Assembly: GCF_030929555.1 (NCBI RefSeq)
Contig: NZ_JAVFVT010000037.1
Location: forward strand, 17,047-81,046
Direction: 5' to 3'
Length of the DNA: 64,000 nucleotides
Source: Paenibacillus sp. LHD-117
Lineage (GTDB): Bacteria > Bacillota > Bacilli > Paenibacillales > Paenibacillaceae
The notes beneath the pieces were generated by a model that ran no database searches, was not told the origin of the DNA, and saw nothing but the letters and a program-made list of their open reading frames with translations. Of the stretch, positions 50,779-58,842 are shown piece by piece; the stretch's first letter is position 1, and each line of letters starts with the position of its first letter. Position numbers and translations under genes: made by a program.

Positions 50779-51198
50779 TTATCTGTCTTTATACTGCGAC
50801 AATCCGCGGTATGCAGCTTGCATGGCTGCCCGCTTCTCCTCTTCCGTCGACTTGCTCGCTTCGCTCCGCCTCATCTGGTTCGTATCCTTTACAAGACGTG
50901 CACGGCAGTTGTCGCAGATATGGTTTTCCCGGATTAACATGCCGCATGATTCGCACGGGTACGCCAGATTAGGCGCGTTCGTCATCGAAATCCGACCCTC
51001 GCGGACAAACTTCGTGATTTGTTTAATGGAGACCCCGGTCTGATCAGACAGCTCACCGATCATCGCTCCCTTAAATTCCCTCAGGTAATCCGCGCATAGC
51101 TGGTATTCTTTATCGATATCCCGAATGCAAACCGGGCAAACATCTCTGAAGTTTTTGGCAAATAATTTGCCGCAGCGTGGACAATTATCCAAATTCAT
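50779..51198 (-). CDS. yvyF: YvyF-like flagellar operon protein
   Basis: A 139-residue protein with two zinc-ribbon-like Cys pairs: CPRCGKLF...CPVCIRD at the N-terminus and CESCG...CDNCRARL at about 90-110, with a helix-turn-helix-like middle (MIGELSDQTGVSIKQITKFVREG). This matches the TIGR03826 YvyF family found between comF and flgM in Bacilli. The DNA- or RNA-binding role suggested by the HTH is inference. A TATAAT lies upstream near 51236-51241 with a poor -35. Confidence 0.9.
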   Translation of the reverse strand: MNLDNCPRCGKLFAKNFRDVCPVCIRDIDKEYQLCADYLREFKGAMIGELSDQTGVSIKQITKFVREGRISMTNAPNLAYPCESCGMLIRENHICDNCRARLVKDTNQMRRSEASKSTEEEKRAAMQAAYRGLSQYKDR

Positions 51199-51318
51199 AA
51201 CTAGTGCCCCCCTTGTCCCTGTGAAACTACTTTTTATTATAGTTTAACGGAATTCTGGAAAAATTTCATTAGCAAAATAGTATCTCGCAAGCTGCTAGAT
51301 TTGCCGTGCTTCAGCCGT

Positions 51319-52173
51319 CTAAGATCGTGCCCAGGTTAGGACATAGACGTGAGCTTCTGCCCCGAACGACCGGCTTGCTTCCTTCAAAACGGCCGCGCAT
51401 GCTCCCGCCGTACTACCCGTTGTATAAATGTCGTCGACGAGAAGCAAGTTGATCGCCGTGGCAGGCGCTTGACCGGCCGCATGTATTCGCGCGTGAAGCA
51501 CCCGAAAACCTTCATGGCTCGGAGCAAAAAGCGTCTGCACATCTCTTATTCGCTGCGTCCGCGTCTTGAAGCTCATCTTCTCGGCATGCCTCTCGCGCCG
51601 GAGCAACGGGAGCAGCGGAAGCCCGAATCGTCCAGCCAAATGCCCGGCCATCGCTTCCGCCTGATTGAACCCGCGTTCCATCGCCCGCTCTTCGCTGATC
51701 GGCACGTAAGTAATCGCATCCCAGCGGCCCCCGATGGCCGCCGTCAACCGTTCATAGGGCGGGATAAGCATTTCGGCCAAAATGGGCCCCATGCGCTCCT
51801 TCCCCCGGTATTTGTACAGCGCCAGCCAGCTGCGCATAACCGAGTCGTACTCAACCGCGCTCCGGTTGAGCTGAAAGGCCCGCTCCGGATTGCGGACGCA
51901 ATCCTCGCAATGAATCGCGCGCCCGCATTTGGCGCAGCGGACTCGGCTCAGCCACGGAATGGATTGGCTGCAGCGGATGCATAAGGATCGCTGCAGCAAA
52001 ACAGGCAGACCGCCGAATGACGAAGACGATGACGATGACGGCGTGTCGAATCGTATAGCTTTGCCGCATGCGGCGCAACCATCCGCTTGAGGTGACAACC
52101 ACTCTGCAGGATGGTTTATGCCGGTAAATGATCGTTTGACGCTTTCCAGCCATTTTAGGACCAATTCGCTCAT
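51319..52173 (-). CDS. comFC: ComF family protein (ComFC), phosphoribosyltransferase-like
   Basis: ComFC is needed for uptake and handling of single-stranded DNA in competence, with ComFA. The 284-residue protein has N-terminal Cys pairs of a zinc site (CAACG, CIRC, CAKCGRAIHCEDC) and a C-terminal phosphoribosyltransferase fold with the PRPP-loop LLVDDIYTTGST. There is a run of seven Ser at about residues 46-52, unusual in a soluble protein. It overlaps the comFA stop by four bases (ATGA), so it is translationally coupled. comFB, which lies between them in B. subtilis, is absent. Confidence 0.93.
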   Translation of the reverse strand: MSELVLKWLESVKRSFTGINHPAEWLSPQADGCAACGKAIRFDTPSSSSSSSFGGLPVLLQRSLCIRCSQSIPWLSRVRCAKCGRAIHCEDCVRNPERAFQLNRSAVEYDSVMRSWLALYKYRGKERMGPILAEMLIPPYERLTAAIGGRWDAITYVPISEERAMERGFNQAEAMAGHLAGRFGLPLLPLLRRERHAEKMSFKTRTQRIRDVQTLFAPSHEGFRVLHARIHAAGQAPATAINLLLVDDIYTTGSTAGACAAVLKEASRSFGAEAHVYVLTWARS

Positions 52174-54464
52174 CGCTCCTCCCTTTTGTTGTTCCTTGCA
52201 AGGGAAGGGAGCAAGAAGCCTTGCTTGGCCGCGGTTCGGTTCATGCTTCGAATGTGGCGGACGGCCCGAAGCTGGGATAACGTTCTCGCGATGCCGAAGA
52301 AATACACCTTCCCCGCCGGGTCGTCGGCCGACCTGCCGGCGCGGCCCGCCATCTGGACGAGCGATGCTTCGTCGAATAATTTGCCGTCCGCGTCCATAAT
52401 GAACACGTCGCTCTTCGGAATCGTGACTCCCCGCTCCAGAATGGTGGTCGTCACCAAAAGCCGCGTAATGGCGCTGCGAAACCGGGCGACCTTCTCCGCG
52501 CGTTCGGGATCTTGGGAGGAGGTCGCTTCAATCGGCACAGCTAGTAGCTTGTTTCTAAGCAGCGCGGCCATCGGCTCGGATTCGCTGATTCGCTGGACAA
52601 AAAAGAAGATCTGCGCCCCCCGCTTGAGCGACTGCCGCAGCGCCCTCAGCAAAGAGGAAGGGAACCTGCCGTTCGCCAGCAGCTGCCGTACGCTCGGGGC
52701 ATGCAGCTGCCTAGGAACAGGCAGCGGATGAAGATGGTAACGAACCGGCACGCGCGCATGCGCCAGCTTACCGCGTCTCGCTTCCGACTGCATGGCGCGG
52801 GGAGGCGTGGCGGACAGGAGTATCTTGGGCGATGCCGAGAGGCGACTTTTGTCGGCGGCGTAATGAAGCATCGGGTCTCCGTGATACGGAAACGCATCGA
52901 TTTCATCGACGATGACGAGATCGAACGCTTCATGGTATCGGAGAAGTTGATGCGTCGTCGACAAGGTTATATCCCCCTTCTCCCAGCGCTGCTCGCTGCC
53001 TCCGTATAAGGTAACTACACGAGAGTTCGGGAACGCCCGCCGTATGCGCGGGTCGAGCTCCAGAACGACGTCTCTCCTAGGGGAAGCGATTAGCGTGCGG
53101 CCACCCCTATTCATCACGGATTCCACAAGCGGAAACACCATCTCCGTCTTGCCGGCGCCCGTTACGGCCCAAATAAGAAAATCCCGGTTGGCCGAATTTG
53201 CGGATTCCCCTCGCCCAGCTCCGGCCCACGGGCGCTCTTCAATGAAACGCAGCGCCTTGCCCGCTGCTTCCTGCTGCGCCGGACTGAGATTCCACTTGGC
53301 TAGCCGGTCTTGCATAGGCTGCTGCCGCATCGCTTTCCATCTTCCGATGCTCTGCTCCTTCCAAATCGGCGAGTCGTACATGCCCTGGATGAGCAGCTCG
53401 CACTCCCGGCTTCGGCCCATCAGAATGCAGGCCTCGCAATACGCGCAGTCGCGCCCGCAGGACAGGCACGCCGTGCGCCGCAAATGCGCCTCCCCGCTGC
53501 CGCACCGCAGGCAGCGGAGCCGGCGCCGGGCGTCCGCCCGCTTGCCCGCGGGGGCAGCGACCGCTCCGCTAAGGCGCACCTGCCCGAGCAACGCCGCCAA
53601 CTGGATCGCTTCGCTCCAGTCGGCTTCGGCCCCGGGCACGGCTGCGCCGGCCAGCAGGGCGCGCGCTTCGACGCTTAGCAGCGCGCGGCCCTGCAGGAGA
53701 CCGGCGGCAAGCTTCGCGATTGCCGCCACATGGCTCCAGCGCGCGGCGTCCATCACGCGCCGCCCGTCTCCCGCGCTCCAGCGCACCACGCTTCTGTTCG
53801 CCTCCTTGGTTCGTCTCTCAGCTTCTTTGTTCGCTTGAAGCGAGCGACATGCTCCGCCTCGCTCTCTATTTGTCGCGCTTCTCGCAACTTCTCCCGTCTG
53901 CGATATGGTTGTTTTGGCGTATCGGTTCGTCAACGGCTCGTTACCACGTTCATCGTGTTGAATAGTCTGAGTCCCCTCCAACCGATATGCCTCACGGCTC
54001 TCCGCCAGCAAGCTCCCCTTCCCCCTCTGCTCCTGCTCTCCCAGCGCCTCCTTGATCCATGCCCACCTCATGAGCCGCTTACGGCCGATGCCATCGTCCG
54101 CCGCCTTTACTTCGTCGATTACCTCGGACATGATGCCGACCGCGTCGGCCTCGCCAAGCCATCTCCCGGGCGCGAATTCGGCACCTCGCCGATTGGAAGG
54201 ATGTCCCCCGCTTCCGCCTCTATCCCATAAGGCGGACAAGCCCGCGATGCGGATCCCTTTCGGACGAGCCGCCCGCTCCTTCCATAAACTCACCGCCTGC
54301 ACCGCTTGTCCGAGCGGCAGCTCATCTTGCCAGAACCACGCGCATTCCGCTTCCTCCCAGGCGCTCAGCTTCCCGAACCAATAGGCATAATCGACCTCGG
54401 GAGCTAACGTCAGCCAGGCCGACCATTCTTCTTTCTTCCGCAACACGTACACTCTTGCTTTCAT
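52170..54464 (-). CDS. comFA: Competence helicase ComFA, with long N-terminal extension
   Basis: ComFA is a DEAD-family ATPase that helps pull transforming DNA into the cell. The C-terminal ~470 residues hold a four-Cys-pair zinc finger (CLRCG, CLSCG, CAYCEAC), Walker A AVTGAGKTE, VIVDEIDAFPYH, LLSATPPR and the second helicase half (TTTILERGVTIPKSDVFIMD, QMAGRAGRS). B. subtilis ComFA has about 463 residues; here about 290 extra residues precede it, low in complexity and rich in Arg, Ala and Glu. I chose the ATG at 54464 (MKARVYVLRKKEEW), with AGGAGG 6 bases upstream. It is coupled to comFC. Confidence 0.93.
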   Translation of the reverse strand: MKARVYVLRKKEEWSAWLTLAPEVDYAYWFGKLSAWEEAECAWFWQDELPLGQAVQAVSLWKERAARPKGIRIAGLSALWDRGGSGGHPSNRRGAEFAPGRWLGEADAVGIMSEVIDEVKAADDGIGRKRLMRWAWIKEALGEQEQRGKGSLLAESREAYRLEGTQTIQHDERGNEPLTNRYAKTTISQTGEVARSATNRERGGACRSLQANKEAERRTKEANRSVVRWSAGDGRRVMDAARWSHVAAIAKLAAGLLQGRALLSVEARALLAGAAVPGAEADWSEAIQLAALLGQVRLSGAVAAPAGKRADARRRLRCLRCGSGEAHLRRTACLSCGRDCAYCEACILMGRSRECELLIQGMYDSPIWKEQSIGRWKAMRQQPMQDRLAKWNLSPAQQEAAGKALRFIEERPWAGAGRGESANSANRDFLIWAVTGAGKTEMVFPLVESVMNRGGRTLIASPRRDVVLELDPRIRRAFPNSRVVTLYGGSEQRWEKGDITLSTTHQLLRYHEAFDLVIVDEIDAFPYHGDPMLHYAADKSRLSASPKILLSATPPRAMQSEARRGKLAHARVPVRYHLHPLPVPRQLHAPSVRQLLANGRFPSSLLRALRQSLKRGAQIFFFVQRISESEPMAALLRNKLLAVPIEATSSQDPERAEKVARFRSAITRLLVTTTILERGVTIPKSDVFIMDADGKLFDEASLVQMAGRAGRSADDPAGKVYFFGIARTLSQLRAVRHIRSMNRTAAKQGFLLPSLARNNKREER

Positions 54465-54515
54465 CCTTCTCCTCCTCATCGATTGGCCTGCATGGATGGT
54501 TTGTCTGACAGGGCA

Positions 54516-54568
54516 ACAAAAAAAGCACACCGACCACGCCGTTCGCCGGCGTCGATCAAGTGTGCTTC
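54516..54568 (-). terminator. Terminator upstream of comFA
   Basis: AGCACAC (54524-54530) and GTGTGCT (54560-54566), with an inner GCC/GGC-rich stem. The minus strand continues TTTTTT. It ends the unknown gene at 54620-55090. Confidence 0.9.
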
Positions 54569-54619
54569 ACTTAGCATCATTATGATTACGTGTCGTTATG
54601 TTTGTAAGGAGATTATAAG

Positions 54620-55090
54620 CTAAAATGGCATCTTGGACAAGTCTTCCGGATTCTGCAAATCAACGAGGACCGCATGATCCGCCTCGGAGACGATCCCCTC
54701 CGCCTGAAGCAGCCACATGAGGTGGACCGCCCTATCCCCTCCGTTTGGATAGCGCTTTCCATCTTGTTGATCCGCCTGCTCAGTCCCATCCGTCTGGTGC
54801 AACCTCACGACTTTGCCGCTGCGATTCCACCGATCCACAATGGCTTTCGATTCTTCCGTCAAGCCACGGTCCACCACCGTCAGCTGAATTTCCTTCCCCA
54901 TCCATCGCGAAAAAGAGTGCAGTGATCTCAAATACCACTCCATATGATGCTGCCGTCCATCCGCGATCAGGACGTAATGTTTTCGCTCGCTTTTGCGCTC
55001 TCTCCCGAACCAGAAAGCCAGATGCACCAGAAGCGCAGCGGCCGCGTAACAACCGATGACTAGAAGCAGAAGCTCTAACAGGTCAGCCAC
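54620..55090 (-). CDS. Unknown membrane-anchored protein upstream of comFA
   Basis: A protein of up to 156 residues with one N-terminal membrane helix (LLELLLLVIGCYAAAALLVHLAFWF) and a cytoplasmic domain of about 125 residues beginning KHYVLIADGRQHHMEWYLRS, with IQLTVVDRGLTEESKAIVDRW. The VLIADGRQ... TVVDRGL alternation suggests an alpha/beta fold, somewhat like the start of a glycosyltransferase or nucleotide-binding domain, but I do not recognise the family. The GTG at 55090 overlaps the AGAGGAGG site, so the true start may be a few codons further in. It sits between comFA and an accessory island and has its own terminator. Confidence 0.65.
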   Translation of the reverse strand: MADLLELLLLVIGCYAAAALLVHLAFWFGRERKSERKHYVLIADGRQHHMEWYLRSLHSFSRWMGKEIQLTVVDRGLTEESKAIVDRWNRSGKVVRLHQTDGTEQADQQDGKRYPNGGDRAVHLMWLLQAEGIVSEADHAVLVDLQNPEDLSKMPF

Positions 55091-55386
55091 CTCCTCTTTG
55101 TGTCACTATATGCCGCGCGGCGCCCATCGGTTACGCGCTTCAGGGACAAGTGAGGAAATGTGCTCCCGCTTACATCATTCGACAATCACTCCCCTCGTAG
55201 GCAACAACTTCTCCTAAAATAACACCCTTGCCGAATTACCAAAATATGATAACATTTTTGTACAACCATGCTGCATATATTCAATTGTCTCTTTGGTATG
55301 ACGACTACTTGCTCCATCGAGGAAGAAGTCCATCTTTTAAATGCTTCTAAAGGGGATTAGTTTACAATTACAAGGAGAGTGAATGG

Positions 55387-56478
55387 ATGTCAATCGTAAA
55401 GAAACGGCTCTCGATTTTGCTTGCCATGATACTAATCGTATCATTCCCGCTGAGCTCTATCGTGTTCGCGGAAGGCCAGAACGGCACTACCGAACGGACC
55501 CAAATTTGCCAATCCTATTCGAAAAACATCAATGCGCTGGTCAGGGATGCAGTGCTTATCGTGATCAACGGCGACGGCACCGCAACGGCTTCCTTCGAAA
55601 ACACGATGAACTGCGTGGAGGTCACCTTCTCGGATTACACCTATGTCGGCAATCCTCAGCCATATGAGAACCAGATTCTATTCTCCTCCAAAACGCTTCA
55701 GCTAGACACGCCTGGCCAATATTCCATCACGATCGACTTGCCGAGATGCGGCCCGTCCCAGCTTGACGTCTATATGGGCCCGGTGCAAGAAACGCTAAAG
55801 CCGACCGGTCATGATCTCCTGGTTAAATATGCCTTCCAAGACCCCAAACAATGTACAACGCCTTCTGCGACACCTAGCGCAACGCCTTCTCCAACACCTA
55901 GCGCAACGCCTTCTGCGACATCTAGCGCAACGCCTTCTCCGACACCTAGCGCAACGCCTTCTCCGACACCTAGCGCAACGCCTTCTGCGACATCTAGCGC
56001 AACGCCTTCTCCGACACCTAGCGCAACGCCTTCTGCGACACCTAGCGCAACGCCTTCTGCGACACCTAGCGCAACGCCTTCTGCGACACCTAGCGCAACG
56101 CCTTCTGCGACACCTAGCGCAACGCCTTCTGCGACACCTAGCACAACGCCTTCTGCGACACCTAGCACGACGCCTTCTACGACACCTAGCACAACGCCGC
56201 CTACCGATCCGCCGACAACGCCTCCTTCGGAGTCTCCATCCACTCCGCCGGAGTCGACCGAACCTTCCGAATCTCCGATTATCGTAGAGGAGGAAGAAAT
56301 CCCTAAAGGCGGCGAGCCGAACGAAGAGATCGACCAATCGACGGACGAGAACAAGCCGCCTATCGATAACCTTCCGAAAACAGGAGAGGCCAGCCCGATG
56401 CCGTATTACCTGCTCGGCAGCTTTGTAACCGTCTCTGGCCTCATAGCTCTAAGAGCCCGCAAGCGCCAAAACAACTAG
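55387..56478 (+). CDS. LPXTG cell-wall protein with Pro/Ser/Ala/Thr repeat stalk
   Basis: A 363-residue secreted protein. A signal peptide (KRLSILLAMILIVSFPLSSI, cleavage near VFA-E) is followed by a unique domain of about 130 residues with four Cys (QICQSYSK, NTMNCVEV, PRCGPSQL, PKQCTTP), a low-complexity stalk of SATP/PSAT/PSPTP repeats (about 157-270), an acidic linker and the sortase signal LPKTGEASPMPYYLLG with a membrane helix and RARKRQNN. Two disulfides are possible in the globular domain. The ATG follows AAGGAGAG at 7 bases. It shares the LPKTGE signal and the VEEEEIPKGGEP-type linker style with the giant adhesin at 12.9-19.1 kb. The ligand is unknown. Confidence 0.9.
   Translation: MSIVKKRLSILLAMILIVSFPLSSIVFAEGQNGTTERTQICQSYSKNINALVRDAVLIVINGDGTATASFENTMNCVEVTFSDYTYVGNPQPYENQILFSSKTLQLDTPGQYSITIDLPRCGPSQLDVYMGPVQETLKPTGHDLLVKYAFQDPKQCTTPSATPSATPSPTPSATPSATSSATPSPTPSATPSPTPSATPSATSSATPSPTPSATPSATPSATPSATPSATPSATPSATPSATPSATPSATPSTTPSATPSTTPSTTPSTTPPTDPPTTPPSESPSTPPESTEPSESPIIVEEEEIPKGGEPNEEIDQSTDENKPPIDNLPKTGEASPMPYYLLGSFVTVSGLIALRARKRQNN
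55861..56195 (+). repeat. 24-bp tandem repeat coding the stalk
   Basis: About 14 units of CCTTCTGCGACACCTAGCGC-AACG with few variants (CCGACA, ACATCT, AGCACA). The unit is a multiple of three, so gain or loss of units changes stalk length without a frameshift. The near-identity of units suggests recent expansion. Its complement also stays open in two frames. Confidence 0.95.
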
Positions 56479-56489
56479 CGACTAATATA

Positions 56490-56578
56490 AAAAGAAGCCC
56501 ATCCTCGATCCGTCACTTGATTCGGAAACAACCCAAGCGGTTGCCGAATCAGGCGGGAAGAGGCTGGGCTTCTTTTTT
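56490..56578 (+). terminator. Terminator of the LPXTG gene
   Basis: AGAAGCCCA (56493-56501) and TGGGCTTCT (56565-56573) enclose an inner GATTCGG/CCGAATC hairpin, followed by TTTTTT. Confidence 0.88.
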
Positions 56579-56711
56579 GCCCGTTGTTCCGGCCCATGAA
56601 TAATAGTTGGATAGTGCCACTTTATAAACGAAATAGCGGAGATGGTTCAGCGATTTATATGTAGGATTTAAATTGCAAGAACAATTCCCCCAATAAAGGA
56701 GGCTTCTATCA

Positions 56712-56905
56712 ATGACTCCCACATATCTATTGTTTGAAGCGGGAGCTTGTAACTACCCGATCGTGGTAACGTCTCTGCGACTCCGATCTCTTTGCGTTCA
56801 GAAGAACGTGGTGTTACATCCACGATAAGCATACGCCTATCGATGGGCAGATTGACAGCTGCCCTGCAAGCCTAGTCATGCTACGCCTGCACCTTGAAGA
56901 AGGTA
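56712..56905 (-). ncRNA. Likely omega-RNA (reRNA) of the TnpB element
   Basis: TnpB nucleases use an RNA made from the 3' end of tnpB and the right end of the element. Here the minus-strand sequence after the tnpB stop can fold into hairpins such as AACACCACGTTC...GAACG and ends in CTCCC...GGGAG (56745-56716), the layout of known omega-RNA scaffolds; the guide would be the flanking bases from about 56715 downward. Limits are approximate, and the RNA may be inactive since tnpB is broken. Confidence 0.45.
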
Positions 56906-57991
56906 CTGTTTTCCCTTCAGACAGAGATTCATAGCGCCTATGCGGTCATCATTGCTTGCATATCCGCAGTCCCGGCAACGGAAACGATGCATCCCTTTAT
57001 CCCGATTCTCTTTTGCGGTGTGGCTGCATACCGGACACGCTTGCGACGTGTGCTTCGGATCAACCACAATCGCGATTGATCCCGCAAGCTGCGCCTTGTA
57101 CTCCACCATGTTGCGAAGCTGGTGGAACGCCCATGATACTGTCACATATCGATCTTTTTGCTTGGTCTTTTCCGTTGCACGGCGGATACCTGTCAAATCT
57201 TCCAGCACGAACAGCGTATTCGCCCCGTACCGGGCAATGAGTGCCTTACTGACTGATGGTTCACATCGGTCATCCAGCGGGTTTCTCGTTGCCCGATTTG
57301 TTTCAGCCTGCGGCGTGACGAGGCTGTTTGTTTGCGCTGAAGCTCGGAACGCAATCGTTTGTAGTTCGCTCGTTTTCGTTTTAGCGCCCTGCCCCGATAA
57401 AAGACGGTCTTGCCATCGGAGCCGTACGCCGTGGCAATAAAGTTGATGCCTAGATCGATCCCAGCAACTTGTTCGATGTCCTGCAGCTCAGGAACTGCTG
57501 ATTCCTTAGATACAGGAATATGCAGAAACCATTTGCGTTTTTTCAAGACAAGCTTTGCAGTGCCGAATGTCCAAGAGCCGTCGAAGTAGGCTTTCATTCC
57601 TTTAGCTTCGAATGGGACTTTGATGCGGCCTTGAAGTGTGTTCACGGAGAACAGCTGCGCGTTCAGCGAATAATCCCTGTTCCAGACCAGATCATATTCC
57701 GGCTTCTTAAACTGCACGCGCGTCCAATCGTGGCCGCTGCTCAGAATCCTTGTATCTGGCAATGACGGTTTTCATCACCGACTGAGCCATTTGGGAGCGC
57801 AGGCCAATCGTGCTGCGAAGGGCTTGATAGGTCATGCGGTGCAAAGCAGGCTGCTTTAATTCGCTCGAGTCGAACACAAAGTCAGAGACCAGATTGCAGC
57901 CTCGCCGATAAGCAATCATGGTTTGATGCAGCGCCCCAATTTGACTATCAGTCGGCTTAATCTTAATTTTCGCCGTGACAGTTACGATCAT
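56876..57991 (-). pseudogene. tnpB: TnpB RNA-guided nuclease, two frameshifts
   Basis: Three overlapping frames together give one TnpB. Part 1 (from the ATG at 57991, after AAGGTGG) holds the N-terminal helical region, KIKIKPTDSQIGALHQTMIA. Reading shifts near 57750, at RYK, into VQFKKPEYDLVWNRDYS and the RuvC-I motif GIDLGINFIATAYG. It shifts again near 57230, after TDVNHQ, into LEDLTGIRR (RuvC-II Glu), the zinc finger CPVC...CRDCG, and NDDRIGAMNL (RuvC-III Asp). The catalytic residues and zinc ligands survive, so the decay is recent or the shifts are sequencing errors. TnpB cuts DNA with an omega-RNA guide and helps keep the element. Confidence 0.85.
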
Positions 57992-58014
57992 ACGTTCGCC
58001 ACCTTTCAATTCTT

Positions 58015-58677
58015 ATGATAGCATATATTGGAGGTCAAGAACATTCAAAAAATCATTCAGGCACAACGAAGCTGGAAACGAATTATTTTACGAACGGGGT
58101 AGGCGGGCACAGCACCATCATCAATCTTGGGTTCGACGCTTCGTTAGACTTTCATAATTATGCTTTCGAATGGTCCCCTTCTTCTATCAAATGGTATGTG
58201 GACGGCAATCTGGTTCACACGGAAACCGGCTCACGGGGGGCGCTTCCTACTAGCCCAGGCTATATCATGACCAACCTTTACAACAACATGAATTTCACTT
58301 CGTTAATGGCAACAAGAACCGATGCCGCCGTGAACTTCGATTGGGGCTACGGGTCTCCTATGCCATCCATGGACGCGGATACGTTCTCTGTCAGATGGAC
58401 GGGCAAGGTGAAACCTCAATACACGGGCACCTATACGTTCTATACGAGCTCAGACGATGGAGTCCGGCTTTGGGTAAACAATCAGCTCGTTATCGACAAA
58501 TGGATCGATCAAGCAACGACGGAATGGTCGGGTACGATCTCGTTAACGGCGGGACAAAAGTACGATATTAAGCTGGAATTTTATGATAATACCGAAGATG
58601 CCATAGCGAAGCTGTCATGGTCCTCCGCTTCGCAAGCGAAACAAATCATACCGCAGAATCGGCTGTATCTGAATTAA
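58015..58677 (+). pseudogene. 5'-truncated GH16 beta-glucanase with C-terminal PA14 domain
   Basis: The protein reads from TTKLETNYFTNGVGGH through GFDASLDFHNYAFEWSPSSI and KWYVDGNLVHTETG, which is the C-terminal half of family 16 lichenase. A PA14 carbohydrate-binding-like domain follows (YTGTYTFYTSSDDGVRLWVN... NRLYLN). The signal peptide, the N-terminal half and the catalytic DEIDIEF motif are all missing. The break coincides with the left side of the tnpB element; the first ~15 residues (AYIGGQEHSKN) do not match lichenases. In-frame stops lie upstream, and no N-terminal half is found across the element, so the gene is a non-functional remnant, unless the rest was moved elsewhere. Confidence 0.8.
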
Positions 58678-58796
58678 CAAGTCGACGGCCGCACGCTGGC
58701 AGCAATCGCATACGTTTCACGGTAACCCCGCAGGATGGACGCTTTTTCAAAGTGCCCCTCTTGCGGGTATTTTATGTTTATTCATTCCTGTGGGCA

Positions 58797-58837
58797 TAAA
58801 AAAGATGACTTCCGAATGGATCAGAAGTCATCTTTTC
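58797..58837. terminator. Bidirectional terminator before degU
   Basis: AAAGATGACTTC (58801-58812) and GAAGTCATCTTT (58824-58835), with A-run and T-run. It ends degS-degU on minus. Confidence 0.9.
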
Positions 58838-58842
58838 TTATG

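Larger units (their letters stand above)
56711..58035 (-). mobile_element. tnpB-only IS200/IS605-type element (degenerate)
   Basis: A minus-strand tnpB relic with a non-coding right end at about 56711-56875, carrying terminal hairpins as in IS200/IS605 elements. No tnpA transposase is present. Ends are estimates: the right end falls near the hairpin CTCCC/GGGAG (56716-56745), and the left end lies upstream of 57991, near ATATATGC at 58020-58030. The element abuts a truncated glucanase gene on its left-end side. Confidence 0.7.

Noticed and set aside
55861..56195. CRISPR-like regular array
   Set aside because: Units are contiguous, identical 24-mers without unique spacers and code a stalk in frame; not CRISPR.
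55795..56354. Two long minus-strand frames over the LPXTG repeat
   Set aside because: The 24-bp repeat contains no stop in these frames, so openness is automatic; the products are pure repeats (RRRCARC and GVAEGVAL types).
56580..56710. N-terminal half of the interrupted glucanase
   Set aside because: None of the frames in this stretch resembles a GH16 N-terminus or a signal peptide.
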